DNA of 64,000 bases from Apostichopus japonicus (Eukaryota > Echinodermata > Holothuroidea > Aspidochirotida > Stichopodidae): contig NC_092572.1 in assembly GCF_037975245.1 (NCBI RefSeq), positions 20,588,489 through 20,652,488 of the forward strand, written 5' to 3'. The notes under the pieces were generated by a model. The model saw only the letters and a program-made list of their open reading frames with translations, did no database searches and had not been told where the DNA came from. Within the stretch, counting starts at the first letter, position 1, and each line of letters opens with the position of its first letter. Below are positions 51,301 through 52,140 of this stretch, piece after piece. The translations under genes were made by a program, and so were the position numbers.

Positions 51301-51901
51301 TGAATTATATTCAAACTGAAAGAAAACATTATATCTAGCATTGTATTTCATACATACACACATGCACCCATACTTACACACACATATACGCATAAGCAGA
51401 CATACATTCACATATACAGTACATACATACGTTAAATCACTCATCTATGATTAAATGGGCATATTAAACCTAATAACTCCTACAGTGACTGTTCATGAAA
51501 TGGAACAATATTTTTTCACCCTAATTGCCATGATTAACGAAAGATGGTAAGCCGTAATCGAGGATCACCTAAACTGCCTCAAGAAACAGGAGAGATGACC
51601 GAAAAATACCTATTATCTACTACACTCAGGAAATGTGGGAGAGTTGACTCAATTTAATGATGACAATCAATTATAGTTCTTCTCCTTAAATACCTTAATG
51701 CAGTTCCATTATTCTCATTCATGAGAGCTCTTAACTTACCCGCAGGACAAATTTCACATTCTTCCATCTGGTACCACCTGGCATGCCACCCTGCTGGACA
51801 GGGGGTCGGAAGGGGTGACCCAACCGGACACTCATGACCTGGCGAACAGATTCCGCCGGTGCCTGTGTTATCTGTTCCGTTTGGTGCTCGGACATTGCAA
51901 C
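2539..51901 (-). CDS. Large single-pass membrane protein: GCC2/GCC3 Cys-rich ectodomain, one TM helix, very long coiled-coil cytoplasmic part (47 exons seen, 5' end missing)
   Basis: Minus-strand gene assembled from 47 exons (listed below as e1-e47). Every exon has AG/GT borders and the codon phase is consistent across all 46 junctions, with 9,944 coding nt in the window. Residues 1-1221 hold about 40 G-x-[YF]-C motifs in CP-x-G-x-YC-x-x-G contexts, the signature of GCC2/GCC3 (ephrin-receptor-like) repeats. Residues 1221-1361 are a further Cys-rich linker, and 1406-1586 a beta-rich, Cys-poor membrane-proximal module. A hydrophobic run of about 24 residues around 1583-1607 (GLIIGMLSFLAACVILLVV...) ends in WRPK, as expected for an outside-to-inside stop-transfer helix. 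Residues 1650-3313 are Glu/Lys/Arg/Gln-rich coiled coil, except a globular stretch near 2870-3070. No signal peptide exon was found, so the start is unknown. A role as a receptor or adhesion molecule tethered to a cytoskeletal rod is inferred from architecture only. I do not recognise an orthologue. Confidence 0.85.
2817..3122 (+). mobile_element. tRNA-derived SINE
   Basis: The head carries a Pol III A box (TGGCCAATTGGCTAAGG) and B box (GGTTCGATTCC) with tRNA-like spacing. A central segment TGTCCTTGGGCAAG...TTGCCTC follows, and the 3' tail TAAAGCGCTATATGAAAAG ends in ATTATTAT. The copy at 29483-29857 is the same family. It lies in the intron just upstream of e47. Confidence 0.85.
3440..3550. 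repeat. Interspersed repeat, first copy
   Basis: Contains TGTGTAGCAATTTG and GCATTTTGCGATG in the same order and spacing as 57985-58100. This is an unnamed dispersed family, copies diverged. Confidence 0.6.
3913..4068 (-). CDS. Exon e46
   Basis: Acceptor TTTTTCAG, donor AAG|GTCAGA, phase 0-0, 52 codons. Heptad-like helix (DDITQMQDKIDNLSAEFSEL...), probably the last coiled-coil segment before the tail. Confidence 0.88.
4693..5068. mobile_element. MITE with TTAA ends (piggyBac-like), copy 1
   Basis: TTAA flanks both ends (4693-4696 and 5065-5068). The terminal inverted repeats share TGAAGACTCGC just inside. The body is homologous in inverted orientation to 13282-13633. No coding capacity. TTAA flanks point to the piggyBac superfamily, though the ends lack the usual piggyBac CCY start. 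The right end lies 20 nt from the splice donor of e45. Confidence 0.75.
5089..5262 (-). CDS. Exon e45
   Basis: Acceptor TTTCAG, donor GAG|GTTTGT, phase 0-0, 58 codons (TVSLLTKTTMESLPGEL...). Less strictly coiled-coil than its neighbours, with Pro and Gly in the first third. Confidence 0.85.
5557..5622 (-). CDS. Exon e44 (66 nt)
   Basis: Acceptor TATTAG, donor AAA|GTCAGT, phase 0-0, 22 codons (ILLQAGTHEEASLAYQSRKL). Small exon, in phase, so skipping it would keep the frame. Confidence 0.75.
5705..5864 (-). CDS. Exon e43
   Basis: Acceptor AAACAG, donor GGG|GTAAAG; starts with 1 nt that completes the last codon of e42. Encodes MTRYSKFALDEDTRNFMGET... followed by a polar segment ending GRSHPG. 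Confidence 0.85.
6325..6385 (-). repeat. Penelope-like terminal motif, decayed copy
   Basis: On the minus strand this reads AAGATCCTGCTAGGATCGAAACGTCAGG...CCAACTTACTTGTACACATTC, nearly identical to 27232-27280. The hammerhead-like core upstream of the hairpin is mutated here. Confidence 0.6.
6420..6500. repeat. Tandem copies of the e42 donor region
   Basis: GTTAGTTAAGATGTTACC and ACCTGTTACCC-type units recur several times up to the e42 donor (TACCTGTTAGTTAAGATATC at 6491-6510). The unit includes the last exon bases and the GT donor. Confidence 0.6.
6494..7124 (-). CDS. Exon e42, globular domain with HALAH motif
   Basis: Largest exon (631 nt), acceptor CCAACAG, donor AACAG|GTAGGG. It interrupts the coiled coil with a globular, CpG-rich stretch: YHYDDENRILYIRQARLETI, then LVLIHALAHVKVGDL, then FVREFYHALTVVCNDL. 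The spacing and context of HALAH resemble the HExxH helix of zincin peptidases, but the catalytic Glu is Ala, so at most a dead peptidase fold is possible. I do not recognise a named domain. It ends with a polar helix holding DAETMLDTLFGTLQTEV. Confidence 0.88.
7506..7731 (-). CDS. Exon e41
   Basis: Acceptor TTTTTACACAG, donor GAAG|GTGTGT, phase 0 to 1. Begins VIALKETIDTEHLMTTQDTT, continues as a low-complexity linker with QPDQSMPSGYNMAAPL, and ends in a basic KKKRGEG. Its 3' splice site and first 36 nt have an antisense copy at 27383-27427. Confidence 0.85.
8103..8234 (-). CDS. Exon e40
   Basis: Acceptor ATATTAAG (poor pyrimidine tract), donor GAG|GTAAAT, phase 0-0, 44 codons of highly charged helix (ERIKKKRAERLAAKKEEAHE). 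The first third is duplicated in the adjoining intron (8511-8560). Confidence 0.8.
8193..8885. repeat. Tandem duplication (about 320-375 bp) carrying the 5' part of exon e40
   Basis: The block from CAACCTCTCC at 8201 through the intron to about 8507 recurs from 8521 to about 8882, ending in AACAACAACAAGGCTTC both times. The second copy retains an e40-like exon start with AG acceptor (ERIKKKRVERLTAK), then runs into unrelated sequence without a donor. It is a broken partial exon. Confidence 0.85.
8890..9900. other. Intron between e39 and e40 without further features
   Basis: AT-rich, with no coding exon in phase and no repeat that I recognise. The open frames at 9164 and 9646 are short and unrelated to either neighbour exon. 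Confidence 0.4.
9920..10057 (-). CDS. Exon e39
   Basis: Acceptor TTTGACAG, donor GAG|GTGAGG, phase 0-0, 46 codons of coiled coil (EKLEMMKKNGTAKEEQEKLL...). The plus-strand open frame over it is a shadow. Confidence 0.88.
10875..11038 (-). CDS. Exon e38
   Basis: Acceptor TATTCCAG, donor GCT|GTAGGT, phase 1 to 0. Strong coiled coil (FERAEKDKMDLELSEFEQKL), ending KKQKNA. Confidence 0.85.
11100..11640. other. Very AT-rich intron stretch
   Basis: Dominated by TTATTACA/ATTATTAC-like words without a fixed period. No exon or mobile element recognised. Confidence 0.5.
12491..12640 (-). CDS. Exon e37
   Basis: Donor GAAG|GTGAGG. The acceptor TTTGCAG (exon start 12640) keeps phase with e36. An alternative AG at 12651 would need a different donor in e36. 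Encodes DALKDLGGENADQLVNAEQA then AAQELEEVRSRLEKDRLASE, a coiled coil. Confidence 0.75.
13282..13633. mobile_element. MITE with TTAA ends (piggyBac-like), copy 2
   Basis: TTAA at 13282-13285 and 13630-13633. Ends read AAAGGCATTGAAGACTCGC on one side and AAAGGGTGTGAAGACTCGC on the other. Homologous to 4693-5068 in the opposite orientation. It lies 32 nt from the splice donor of e36. Confidence 0.75.
13666..13738 (-). CDS. Exon e36 (73 nt)
   Basis: Acceptor TGCTTTAG, donor AAAG|GTGTCT, phase 0 to 1. Encodes EVNLLNAGKLNRDAAPGIKE..., a Pro/Gly-containing break between coiled-coil exons. Too short to stand out as an ORF; accepted on splice sites and phase. Confidence 0.7.
14040..14173 (-). mobile_element. 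SINE with tRNA-Ser/Leu-like head
   Basis: The minus strand reads GTGGCCGAGTGGATAAAGG (A box), a long variable region and GGTTCGGGCTTCGATTCCC (B box). Its class II arm spacing suggests a tRNA-Ser or -Leu origin. The acceptor stem is not intact and it sits inside an intron, so it is a SINE head rather than a functional tRNA. A downstream TTTTTCATCCAAGAG segment is probably part of the body. Confidence 0.65.
14378..14731 (-). CDS. Exon e35
   Basis: Acceptor TAACTAG, donor AAT|GTAAGC, phase 0-0, 118 codons. Unbroken coiled coil with LERRQNQELQDLDQQFAAEK and a RHDRELSDLSKEDLSTEARD module that resembles parts of e32 and e33. Confidence 0.9.
15255..15465. repeat. About 85-bp repeat x 3 ending at the e34 donor
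   Basis: Units of the type TTAGGCTATCTGGCCTAAGC followed by TTTATAAGTTGCTT recur three times. The last copy runs into the e34 splice donor, and the earlier copies keep a GTAC at the same place. Confidence 0.7.
15468..15752 (-). CDS. Exon e34
   Basis: Acceptor CTCCCAAG, donor GAG|GTACGA, phase 0-0, 95 codons (LLAVHARELEDLEDRMESQR...). Dense KRKKRLLKEEKGK cluster in mid-exon. The start at 15752 is chosen because the upstream in-frame extension is intronic and hydrophobic. Confidence 0.87.
16754..16978 (-). CDS. Exon e33
   Basis: Acceptor ATCGTAG, donor CAG|GTAAGA, phase 0-0, 75 codons (AVVREHQRMQAELRERQQKA...). Ends with the acidic LSDDELQQ. Confidence 0.88.
17366..17859. mobile_element. hAT-like non-autonomous element with intact 8-bp TSD
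   Basis: Ends CAGGGGTTCCCTAAC (left) and, reverse complemented, CAGGGTTTCCTAAC (right). Perfect 8-bp target duplication CTTTACAC at 17358-17365 and 17860-17867. The length of 494 bp is too short for a transposase. 8-bp TSD plus CAGGG termini fits the hAT superfamily. Confidence 0.85.
18005..18307 (-). CDS. Exon e32
   Basis: Acceptor CACCACAG, donor CAG|GTTTGT, phase 0-0, 101 codons (LAVTNEVDPVAQQQLMDQLR...). Ends in the acidic module EISQEELANMSMEEQ. Confidence 0.9.
18791..18964 (-). CDS. Exon e31
   Basis: Acceptor TGATCAG, donor AAG|GTGAGC, phase 0-0, 58 codons (LGPDDNVEEVEARQRQEMEA...). Shares the ARQ-x-QE-x-x-x-LE-x-x-L pattern with e27/e28. Confidence 0.9.
19448..19572. repeat. (CCTAA)n / (TTAGG)n interstitial array
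   Basis: Pentamer CCTAA repeated about 20 times with interruptions such as CATAACATAAC. Identical to the arthropod-type telomere unit, but here intronic and short. Confidence 0.85.
20115..20450. repeat. Minisatellite of about 60-70 bp x 5
   Basis: Units contain GAGGCTCATGTATTTTGTG, then ACATAAACA and TTTGTGTGTACATATGGATAC. The overlapping minus-strand open frames are by-products of the repeat. Confidence 0.85.
20809..20913 (-). CDS. Exon e30 (possible cassette exon)
   Basis: Acceptor AATACCAG, donor AAG|GTAGAG, phase 0-0, 35 codons: PSTEAGTNTENNEFDLSFAK then TARPNLKSRKSRCKK. It is Ser/Thr/Asn-rich and basic, quite unlike the coiled-coil exons on each side, and it can be skipped without a frameshift. 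Supported by splice sites and an open frame only. Confidence 0.55.
21360..21795. repeat. Tandem duplication of about 220-265 bp
   Basis: CCCTGGAGAATTTCTCACTGT through CACTAANCCAGGAATAACAG occurs at about 21400-21540 and again at about 21634-21790. Intronic, diverged copies. Confidence 0.7.
21901..22104 (-). CDS. Exon e29
   Basis: Acceptor GATCTGCAG, donor GCA|GTGAGT, phase 0-0, 68 codons (DDLVNAGTLLGEAVVEMKRE...), ending in a very basic RMAEKRRKKIRKLKDKHAK helix. Confidence 0.87.
22513..22944 (-). CDS. Exon e28
   Basis: Acceptor TTTTTTAG, donor ATG|GTATAT, phase 0-0, 144 codons. Long coiled coil (ARQRKSALEDLNNELNKKLE) with an acidic break LTLEEDEDGDAFATLLEQG before a last helix. Confidence 0.9.
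23582..23831 (-). CDS. Exon e27
   Basis: Donor GAT|GTGAGT, phase 0 at the 3' end. Two tandem acceptors, AAGCAG|GAAGCAG|A (exon start 23838 or 23831); 23831 is in phase after e26. Encodes REHELMEALQALLEKLNSGK, a Gly/Ser/Met-rich stretch and ARQNQERVKLEKDLRMEEER. Confidence 0.85.
24008..24084 (-). CDS. Exon e26 (77 nt, possible cassette exon)
   Basis: Acceptor GTGACAG, donor CAG|GTAAAC. Reads VHGYMARSDRQKVTIQRKIQ... in phase if e25 ends at 24506 and e27 starts at 23831. If e26 is skipped, the alternative donor (24511) and acceptor (23838) restore phase. A basic amphipathic segment. Confidence 0.5.
24288..24416. repeat. AT-rich minisatellite, about 15 bp x 8
   Basis: ATATATTGTTCAT units in tandem, grading into TATTGTTAATAT. 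Confidence 0.8.
24506..24875 (-). CDS. Exon e25, first cytoplasmic segment
   Basis: Acceptor TATAACAG; tandem donors GTAACG (exon end 24511) and GTAACC (24506). Encodes EEIVKAGGVGDASIPAGAG..., a helix NVRTLYDKLEDQTLYLSQQL, then a Gly/Pro/Asn-rich linker (EHDGLQGAASDGPNVVNVTS). Joins the TM exon to the coiled-coil rod. Confidence 0.85.
25321..25489 (-). CDS. Exon e24, transmembrane helix
   Basis: Acceptor CTTGTAG, donor GACAG|GTATTA, phase 1 to 2. With the end of e23 it forms GLIIGMLSFLAACVILLVVA-VIVW followed by RPKY, a single hydrophobic helix with positive charge on the C-terminal (cytoplasmic) side. The juxtamembrane part is Pro/Tyr-rich (KYAGIYPMKAWKPKYRALGA, then PPKIPGYLQYQDF). Confidence 0.92.
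25500..26330. other. Intron between e23 and e24 without further features
   Basis: AT-rich. A CCAATCAGAGAACATT word occurs twice (about 26093 and 26192), suggesting a small local duplication. No exon or mobile element recognised. Confidence 0.4.
26343..26882 (-). CDS. Exon e23, membrane-proximal ectodomain module
   Basis: 540 nt, acceptor ACTTACAG, donor ATCG|GTAAGA. About 180 residues, poor in Cys and rich in beta-type sequence: LFCLELEDMMIFRVSINEVN, FDYSEFRDLRFYMEST, SSFAHVFVESGQYVFADTQE. The GQYVF-x-D-x-x-x-PEHEV pattern is reminiscent of cupredoxin-like folds, but the metal ligands are not evident. A Ser-rich stalk (VQPSSSSNLVEQ) precedes the TM helix. Confidence 0.9.
27224..27310 (+). 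repeat. Penelope-like terminal motif with hammerhead-like fold
   Basis: CTGAAGA (27226-27232), hairpin GATCC/GGATC (27234-27248), GAAAC (27249-27253), then GTC. Flanking GCCT (27222-27225) and AGGC (27257-27260) can pair as stem I. It matches the layout of the hammerhead ribozymes known from Penelope-like elements, except for one extra A before stem II. Related sequence occurs at 27545-27580 and 6325-6385. Confidence 0.5.
27383..27427 (+). pseudogene. Antisense copy of the 3' splice site and start of exon e41
   Basis: TTACACAG followed by GTCATTGCGCTGAAAGAAAC and on to CACTGAACAT matches the reverse complement of 7695-7739 with one mismatch in about 44 bases. Weaker similarity continues upstream into the intron (to about 27320). 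It carries no donor and cannot act as an exon of the minus-strand gene. Confidence 0.85.
27453..27545 (+). pseudogene. Antisense copy of the 3' splice site and start of exon e21
   Basis: GAGTCAATCTTTCTATTGTT...CCAG followed by ATGT(C/G)AATGCAATCAG and TATACTCTGCCAGAAGAGCT matches the reverse complement of 29391-29458 at all but about 2 positions. The match stops at GAGCTC, where it is joined directly to GAAACGTCAGGCCAACTTAC of the Penelope-like motif. Confidence 0.85.
27975..28107 (-). CDS. Exon e22
   Basis: Acceptor TTTTGCAG, donor CTAG|GTGAGA, phase 0 to 1, 44 codons (AVPNIIGPNVHTSGTKNIEI, then CSFEDTGTVGHVITDPSDVE). A beta-rich extracellular segment with a single Cys. Confidence 0.88.
28110..29010. 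other. Intron between e21 and e22, left part
   Basis: No coding exon, no repeat recognised. The short plus-strand open frames at 28613 and 28811 have no support. Confidence 0.4.
29030..29255. repeat. G-rich minisatellite, GGGATGGGTT type
   Basis: About 225 bp of TGGGATGGGT/TGGGTTGGGGA units on the plus strand, ending about 24 nt from the e21 splice donor. The transcribed strand of the large gene is the C-rich one. GGG runs at short spacing allow G-quadruplex folding on the plus strand. Confidence 0.9.
29279..29426 (-). CDS. Exon e21
   Basis: Acceptor TTATTCCAG, donor GAG|GTGAGC, phase 2 to 0. Encodes CECNQYTLPEELCDIQCQST then TMSSNGTAVSQE. End of the Cys-rich linker. Its acceptor has an antisense copy at 27453-27545. 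Confidence 0.9.
29483..29857 (-). mobile_element. tRNA-derived SINE, same family as 2817-3122
   Basis: On the minus strand: GGTCAAGTGGTTAAGGC (A box), GGTTCTAGCCC (B box), TGTGTCCTTGGGCAAGGC (central domain) and a 3' end GCGCTATATAAGAACTGAG followed by (ATT)n. It lies in the intron upstream of e21, in the sense orientation of the gene. Confidence 0.88.
30724..30997 (-). CDS. Exon e20
   Basis: Acceptor CTTCCCAG, donor GGCAG|GTGAGA. Encodes a Cys-rich linker distinct from the GCC repeats: ATCSCIGKYRSFQTTDGSCV, CWSGYIFYNEVDLAE and CELNQARDANTRMC; the C-x-C spacing is preserved. Confidence 0.9.
31100..31620. repeat. G-rich minisatellite of about 30-31 bp
   Basis: GGTGGTTGGTGGGAGAGACT then AGGGTGAGCAG units, more than 12 copies. 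A higher-order pair at about 31395-31560 contains TGTTGGGAGGGTTTGTGG twice. The minus-strand open frame (Pro/Leu/Thr-rich) is a product of the repeat. Confidence 0.9.
32057..32269 (-). CDS. Exon e19, last GCC repeats
   Basis: Acceptor ATAATTAG, donor GAAG|GTGCGT. Contains CPIGFYCPPSSSSPEPCPVG and CQLCPVNTFNDQTGQKAC. One G-x-YC motif. Confidence 0.9.
32739..32935 (-). CDS. Exon e18
   Basis: Acceptor CCTTCAG, donor GAAG|GTGAGT. Encodes CFYPKYCPEGSEVPSACPLG, then CSICPAGTYGNHTERYTC and CPEGYYCPEG. Confidence 0.9.
33015..33420. repeat. Minisatellite of 12-13 bp, ACTTAAATGATG type
   Basis: More than 25 units alternating ACTTAAATGATG and GGTACTTAAATGGT. Intronic. Confidence 0.9.
33737..33755. repeat. 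Homopolymer G run of about 19
   Basis: Uninterrupted G tract within the intron between e17 and e18. The exact length in raw sequence may be an assembly artefact. Confidence 0.7.
33840..33954 (-). CDS. Exon e17
   Basis: Acceptor TGCCCCTAG, donor ACCAG|GTGAGT, 115 nt. Encodes CRPGHYCEGTTGVPPICPGG and YYCPLGSSSYTR: two GCC motifs. Confidence 0.88.
34436..34651 (-). CDS. Exon e16
   Basis: Acceptor ATATTCAG, donor GAAG|GTACAT. Encodes CPTGHYCEEATTYPEPCTGG and CPPCDPGYFCPNDTLNVYG. Confidence 0.9.
35027..35182 (-). CDS. Exon e15
   Basis: Acceptor ACCAACAG, donor ACAG|GTCAGA. Encodes DCPLGHYCLEGLAPMECPLY and CFNCLPGYYCNETG. Confidence 0.9.
35300..35404 (-). mobile_element. tRNA-like SINE head, decayed
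   Basis: Minus strand reads TAGTTGGTTAGGGTGTCC (A box) and GGGCTTGAATCCTGGC (B box) at tRNA spacing. Different from the families at 2817 and 14040. The body is not delimited. Confidence 0.5.
35636..35910 (-). CDS. Exon e14
   Basis: Acceptor ATTACCAG, donor GAAG|GTATGC. Encodes DCAEGYFCLSTSYQYTPDGN, then CAGPCPAAHYCPEGTMDPIP and CMPCPAGFYCLEG: three motifs, one with Ala replacing the usual Gly (AHYC). Confidence 0.92.
36045..36605. repeat. Minisatellite of 10 bp, GTACTGAGTA type, with higher-order units
   Basis: About 55 copies of a 10-mer alternating GTACTGAGTA/CTGTACTGAGC. The right half has a 60-70-bp higher-order period. The unit is nearly palindromic (TACTGAGTA), and frames on both strands stay open as a result. 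Confidence 0.9.
36771..36879 (-). CDS. Exon e13 (109 nt)
   Basis: Acceptor CCACTAG, donor TGCAG|GTAAAA, phase 1 to 2. Encodes RYPISCPNGTFTYANDTGL and ECLPCVSGKFC. Too short to stand out as an ORF; accepted on splice sites, phase and Cys pattern. Confidence 0.87.
37165..37375. repeat. AT-rich repeat, TTTATATATATTAAATAT type
   Basis: Several units of AATATTATTTATATATATT, two of which are linked by ATGCCTCCAGAGAG/TTGCCTCCAGAGAA. Intronic. Confidence 0.75.
37400..37910 (-). pseudogene. Two or three decayed tandem copies of the 3' end of exon e12 and its donor
   Basis: The e12 end (37913 rightward: donor, then CAGTAATGATATGCAGG and GGTTCCAATGAGCTCTGAC) recurs at about 37735-37800 with CAGTAATGATATGGAGG and TTCCATTGAGCTCTGACAG. 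It recurs again, weaker, at about 37548-37620 and possibly 37410-37470. Unit about 185 bp. The copies keep a donor-like GT but no acceptor and carry indels. Confidence 0.75.
37913..38239 (-). CDS. Exon e12
   Basis: Acceptor GATTTACAG, donor GAGG|GTGAGT, 327 nt, 109 codons. Five GCC-type motifs, e.g. CDPCPGGFYCNTSGQ, CPVGHYCPEGSLAPVPCEVG and CIPCQAGYYCQSSLEPDP. The richest exon of the ectodomain. Confidence 0.93.
38439..38603 (-). CDS. Exon e11
   Basis: Acceptor ATCCTTCAG, donor TTAG|GTATGC. Encodes YCQAGYYCEGGADDKVPTST and CPLGHYCVEGTPAPEQCPPG. Confidence 0.92.
   Translation of the reverse strand, partial: DTARQVITVKVGPMTRYQRAPASTQTMVYVHSATIVSKVPLHQSNVLQAPSEAI
39330..39670. repeat. Minisatellite, CCTGGATCTAAACATAAGGC type
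   Basis: About eight units of 25-30 bp with runs of C (CCCCCCCATAA), split by unique sequence at 39425-39530. Confidence 0.85.
40028..40174 (-). CDS. Exon e10
   Basis: Acceptor CCATTTTAG, donor TCTG|GTAAGT. Encodes YYCPYDESVPLPCPPGTFNN and CSYCPSGQYCEGYGNS. Confidence 0.9.
40284..40392. repeat. 19-bp minisatellite x 6
   Basis: TGTTGAAGCTAGCGCCGAA repeated nearly perfectly, with GGGCC or ACC variants. Confidence 0.92.
40863..41086 (-). CDS. Exon e9
   Basis: Acceptor CCTCCTCAG, donor ACTG|GTAAGA. Encodes YPCPAGFYCPSGAVTELGCP and CTICPSGLMCPYGNMTAP. Confidence 0.92.
41455..42610. repeat. 41-bp satellite-like array, about 28 copies
   Basis: Unit GTAATATCTCGTACATGAG followed by TAACTTGTAATGAGTAACATGA, with TCTCG/TCTTG and ACATG/ACACG variants and one longer rearranged unit (CTGTTGTA...) seen twice. 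Because 41 is not a multiple of 3, long minus-strand frames (up to 235 codons) repeat every 41 residues and are artefacts. Confidence 0.95.
42713..42930 (-). CDS. Exon e8
   Basis: Acceptor TTTGTTCAG, donor GCTGG|GTAGGT. Encodes VDPDNTTFTGNDVCPVGYFC and CEPCPPGRYCNLQGFV. In-frame TAG lies just inside the intron, supporting the donor chosen. Confidence 0.9.
43787..44040 (-). CDS. Exon e7
   Basis: Acceptor ACTTAACAG, donor ATG|GTATGT, phase 1 to 0. Encodes SCPAGYYCPDGTGAAESQPC, CVACTAGYYCESPGL and CYAGYYCTGGAYSPTPYDDM. The start of this exon is duplicated in the upstream intron. Confidence 0.92.
44155..44375 (-). pseudogene. Decayed tandem copies of the 5' edge of exon e7
   Basis: The e7 start (plus strand GTGATCACAGGCCCAG) recurs as GTGAGAACAGGTCCAGATG at about 44331 and GTGAGAACAGGCCCCGATT at about 44163. 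On the minus strand these read SGPVLTPV and SGPVLTTV against AGPVITPT in e7. No complete copy. Confidence 0.6.
44524..44745 (-). CDS. Exon e6
   Basis: Acceptor CCCTTTCAG, donor GAAT|GTAAGA. Encodes YYCDPGYYCPGGQTSKDPVG, CPEGQYCPAGAWEPIVC and CEICPAGFYCDPTE. Confidence 0.92.
45409..45965 (-). mobile_element. LINE fragment, C-terminus of an L1/Tx1-like ORF2, with A-rich tail
   Basis: Minus-strand frame from about 45960 to 45563 encodes KESPYCEFCGCNKETYDHLF then LCCPFVENVW: the C-x-x-C...ET-x-x-HLF-x-x-C zinc-knuckle-like motif at the end of L1/Tx1-type ORF2 proteins. The frame then runs open to about 45563. The plus-strand T-rich tract at 45409-45432 would be its A tail. The fragment begins about 10 nt downstream of the e5 splice donor. 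Confidence 0.75.
45972..46163 (-). CDS. Exon e5
   Basis: Acceptor AATTTTCAG, donor GAAG|GTAAGA. Encodes CSAGYYCNHTSPVPDQYICP, PGYFCPEGTRVPYSCPAG and CLNCTAGKYCEG. Confidence 0.9.
46172..46445. repeat. 146-bp tandem duplication
   Basis: ATAAATATAAAGTGAG through CACTATACCATGG occurs twice, offset 146 bp, with few substitutions. Immediately upstream of the e5 acceptor. Confidence 0.9.
46450..47440. other. Intron between e4 and e5, no further feature
   Basis: Contains short plus-strand open frames at 46675 and 46811 without motif. The stretch 46440-46520 (GGTCGTCTGAGACGACC) has a short palindrome. Confidence 0.4.
47486..47661 (-). CDS. Exon e4
   Basis: Acceptor TTCTTACAG, donor ACAG|GTACGT, phase 2 to 1. 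Encodes YPNDTCHPLYDCVCPDFDMS and GLCSPGTFCPNGSASPINCP. The hydrophobic upstream extension (MSQAIVVLLSY) is intron, not a signal peptide, because e3 joins in phase. Confidence 0.88.
48100..48385 (+). mobile_element. LINE/SINE 3' end
   Basis: T-rich sequence followed by GGTTTTGTAAAGCGTCTAGA, GGCACTATATTAAGAAC and (TTA)n. The same tail architecture as the SINEs and the LINE ending at 59521. Confidence 0.55.
48511..48682 (-). CDS. Exon e3
   Basis: Acceptor TTCTTAAAG, donor CCTAG|GTGTTT. Encodes GCPYCPPGQFCEGTGLTVPS and WCDEGFYCTGGSSSNRPFDV. Confidence 0.9.
49055..50010. repeat. Minisatellite of about 43-50 bp, about 20 copies
   Basis: Core ATAGCCAAACAGTCCAGTCT followed by CTAATAACACATACAT. A higher-order segment (containing GGTCATACAGTTCACTCAGT) recurs about every 350-400 bp. 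Frames open through it are artefacts. Confidence 0.92.
50104..50226 (-). CDS. Exon e2 (123 nt)
   Basis: Acceptor TTTTATCAG, donor ACAA|GTAAGT. Encodes KFCENATVIPEDCPTGHYCP and EGTEYIDQFPCPVGTYN. Confidence 0.88.
50410..50781. mobile_element. hAT-like MITE with intact 8-bp TSD
   Basis: Inverted ends CGGTGGCGGAGC (50410-50421) and CAGTGACGGAGC (reverse complement of 50770-50781), flanked by perfect 8-bp duplications GTTATTAT (50402-50409 and 50782-50789). 372 bp, no transposase. The minus-strand open frames over it are chance. Confidence 0.88.
51740..51901 (-). CDS. Exon e1, first exon found
   Basis: Acceptor TTTATCAG, donor GCGG|GTAAGT, starts in phase 1. Encodes CNVRAPNGTDNTGTGGICSP and CPAGWHARWYQMEECEIC. 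It needs at least one upstream exon (with the signal peptide), which I could not place between here and 64000. Confidence 0.9.
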
Positions 51902-52009
51902 CTGATAAATCAACCGGAAAATGATAATTAGTATTCAATTCCCTTTCTCAAGAATTCTTCAATTTCATGTTCGTGATACTCCCTCCCCTTTTTCTTTTAA
52001 AGCAAATTT

Positions 52010-52140
52010 CTGTTTAATTCCTGTTTTTTTTTTTCCTTTGGTTTTCTTTTTCTCATTCCTACTTTGTAAAGCACTTTGAACAGCTGTATTAAGTGCTATA
52101 TCAATGTAATTTATTATTAATATAATTATTATGATTATTA
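52010..52140 (+). mobile_element. LINE/SINE 3' end
   Basis: T-rich run, then TTTGTAAAGCACTTTGAACA, AGTGCTATATCAATG and TTATTATTAATAT. Same tail type as 48100-48385. Abuts the 1.26-kb tandem repeat. Confidence 0.5.
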
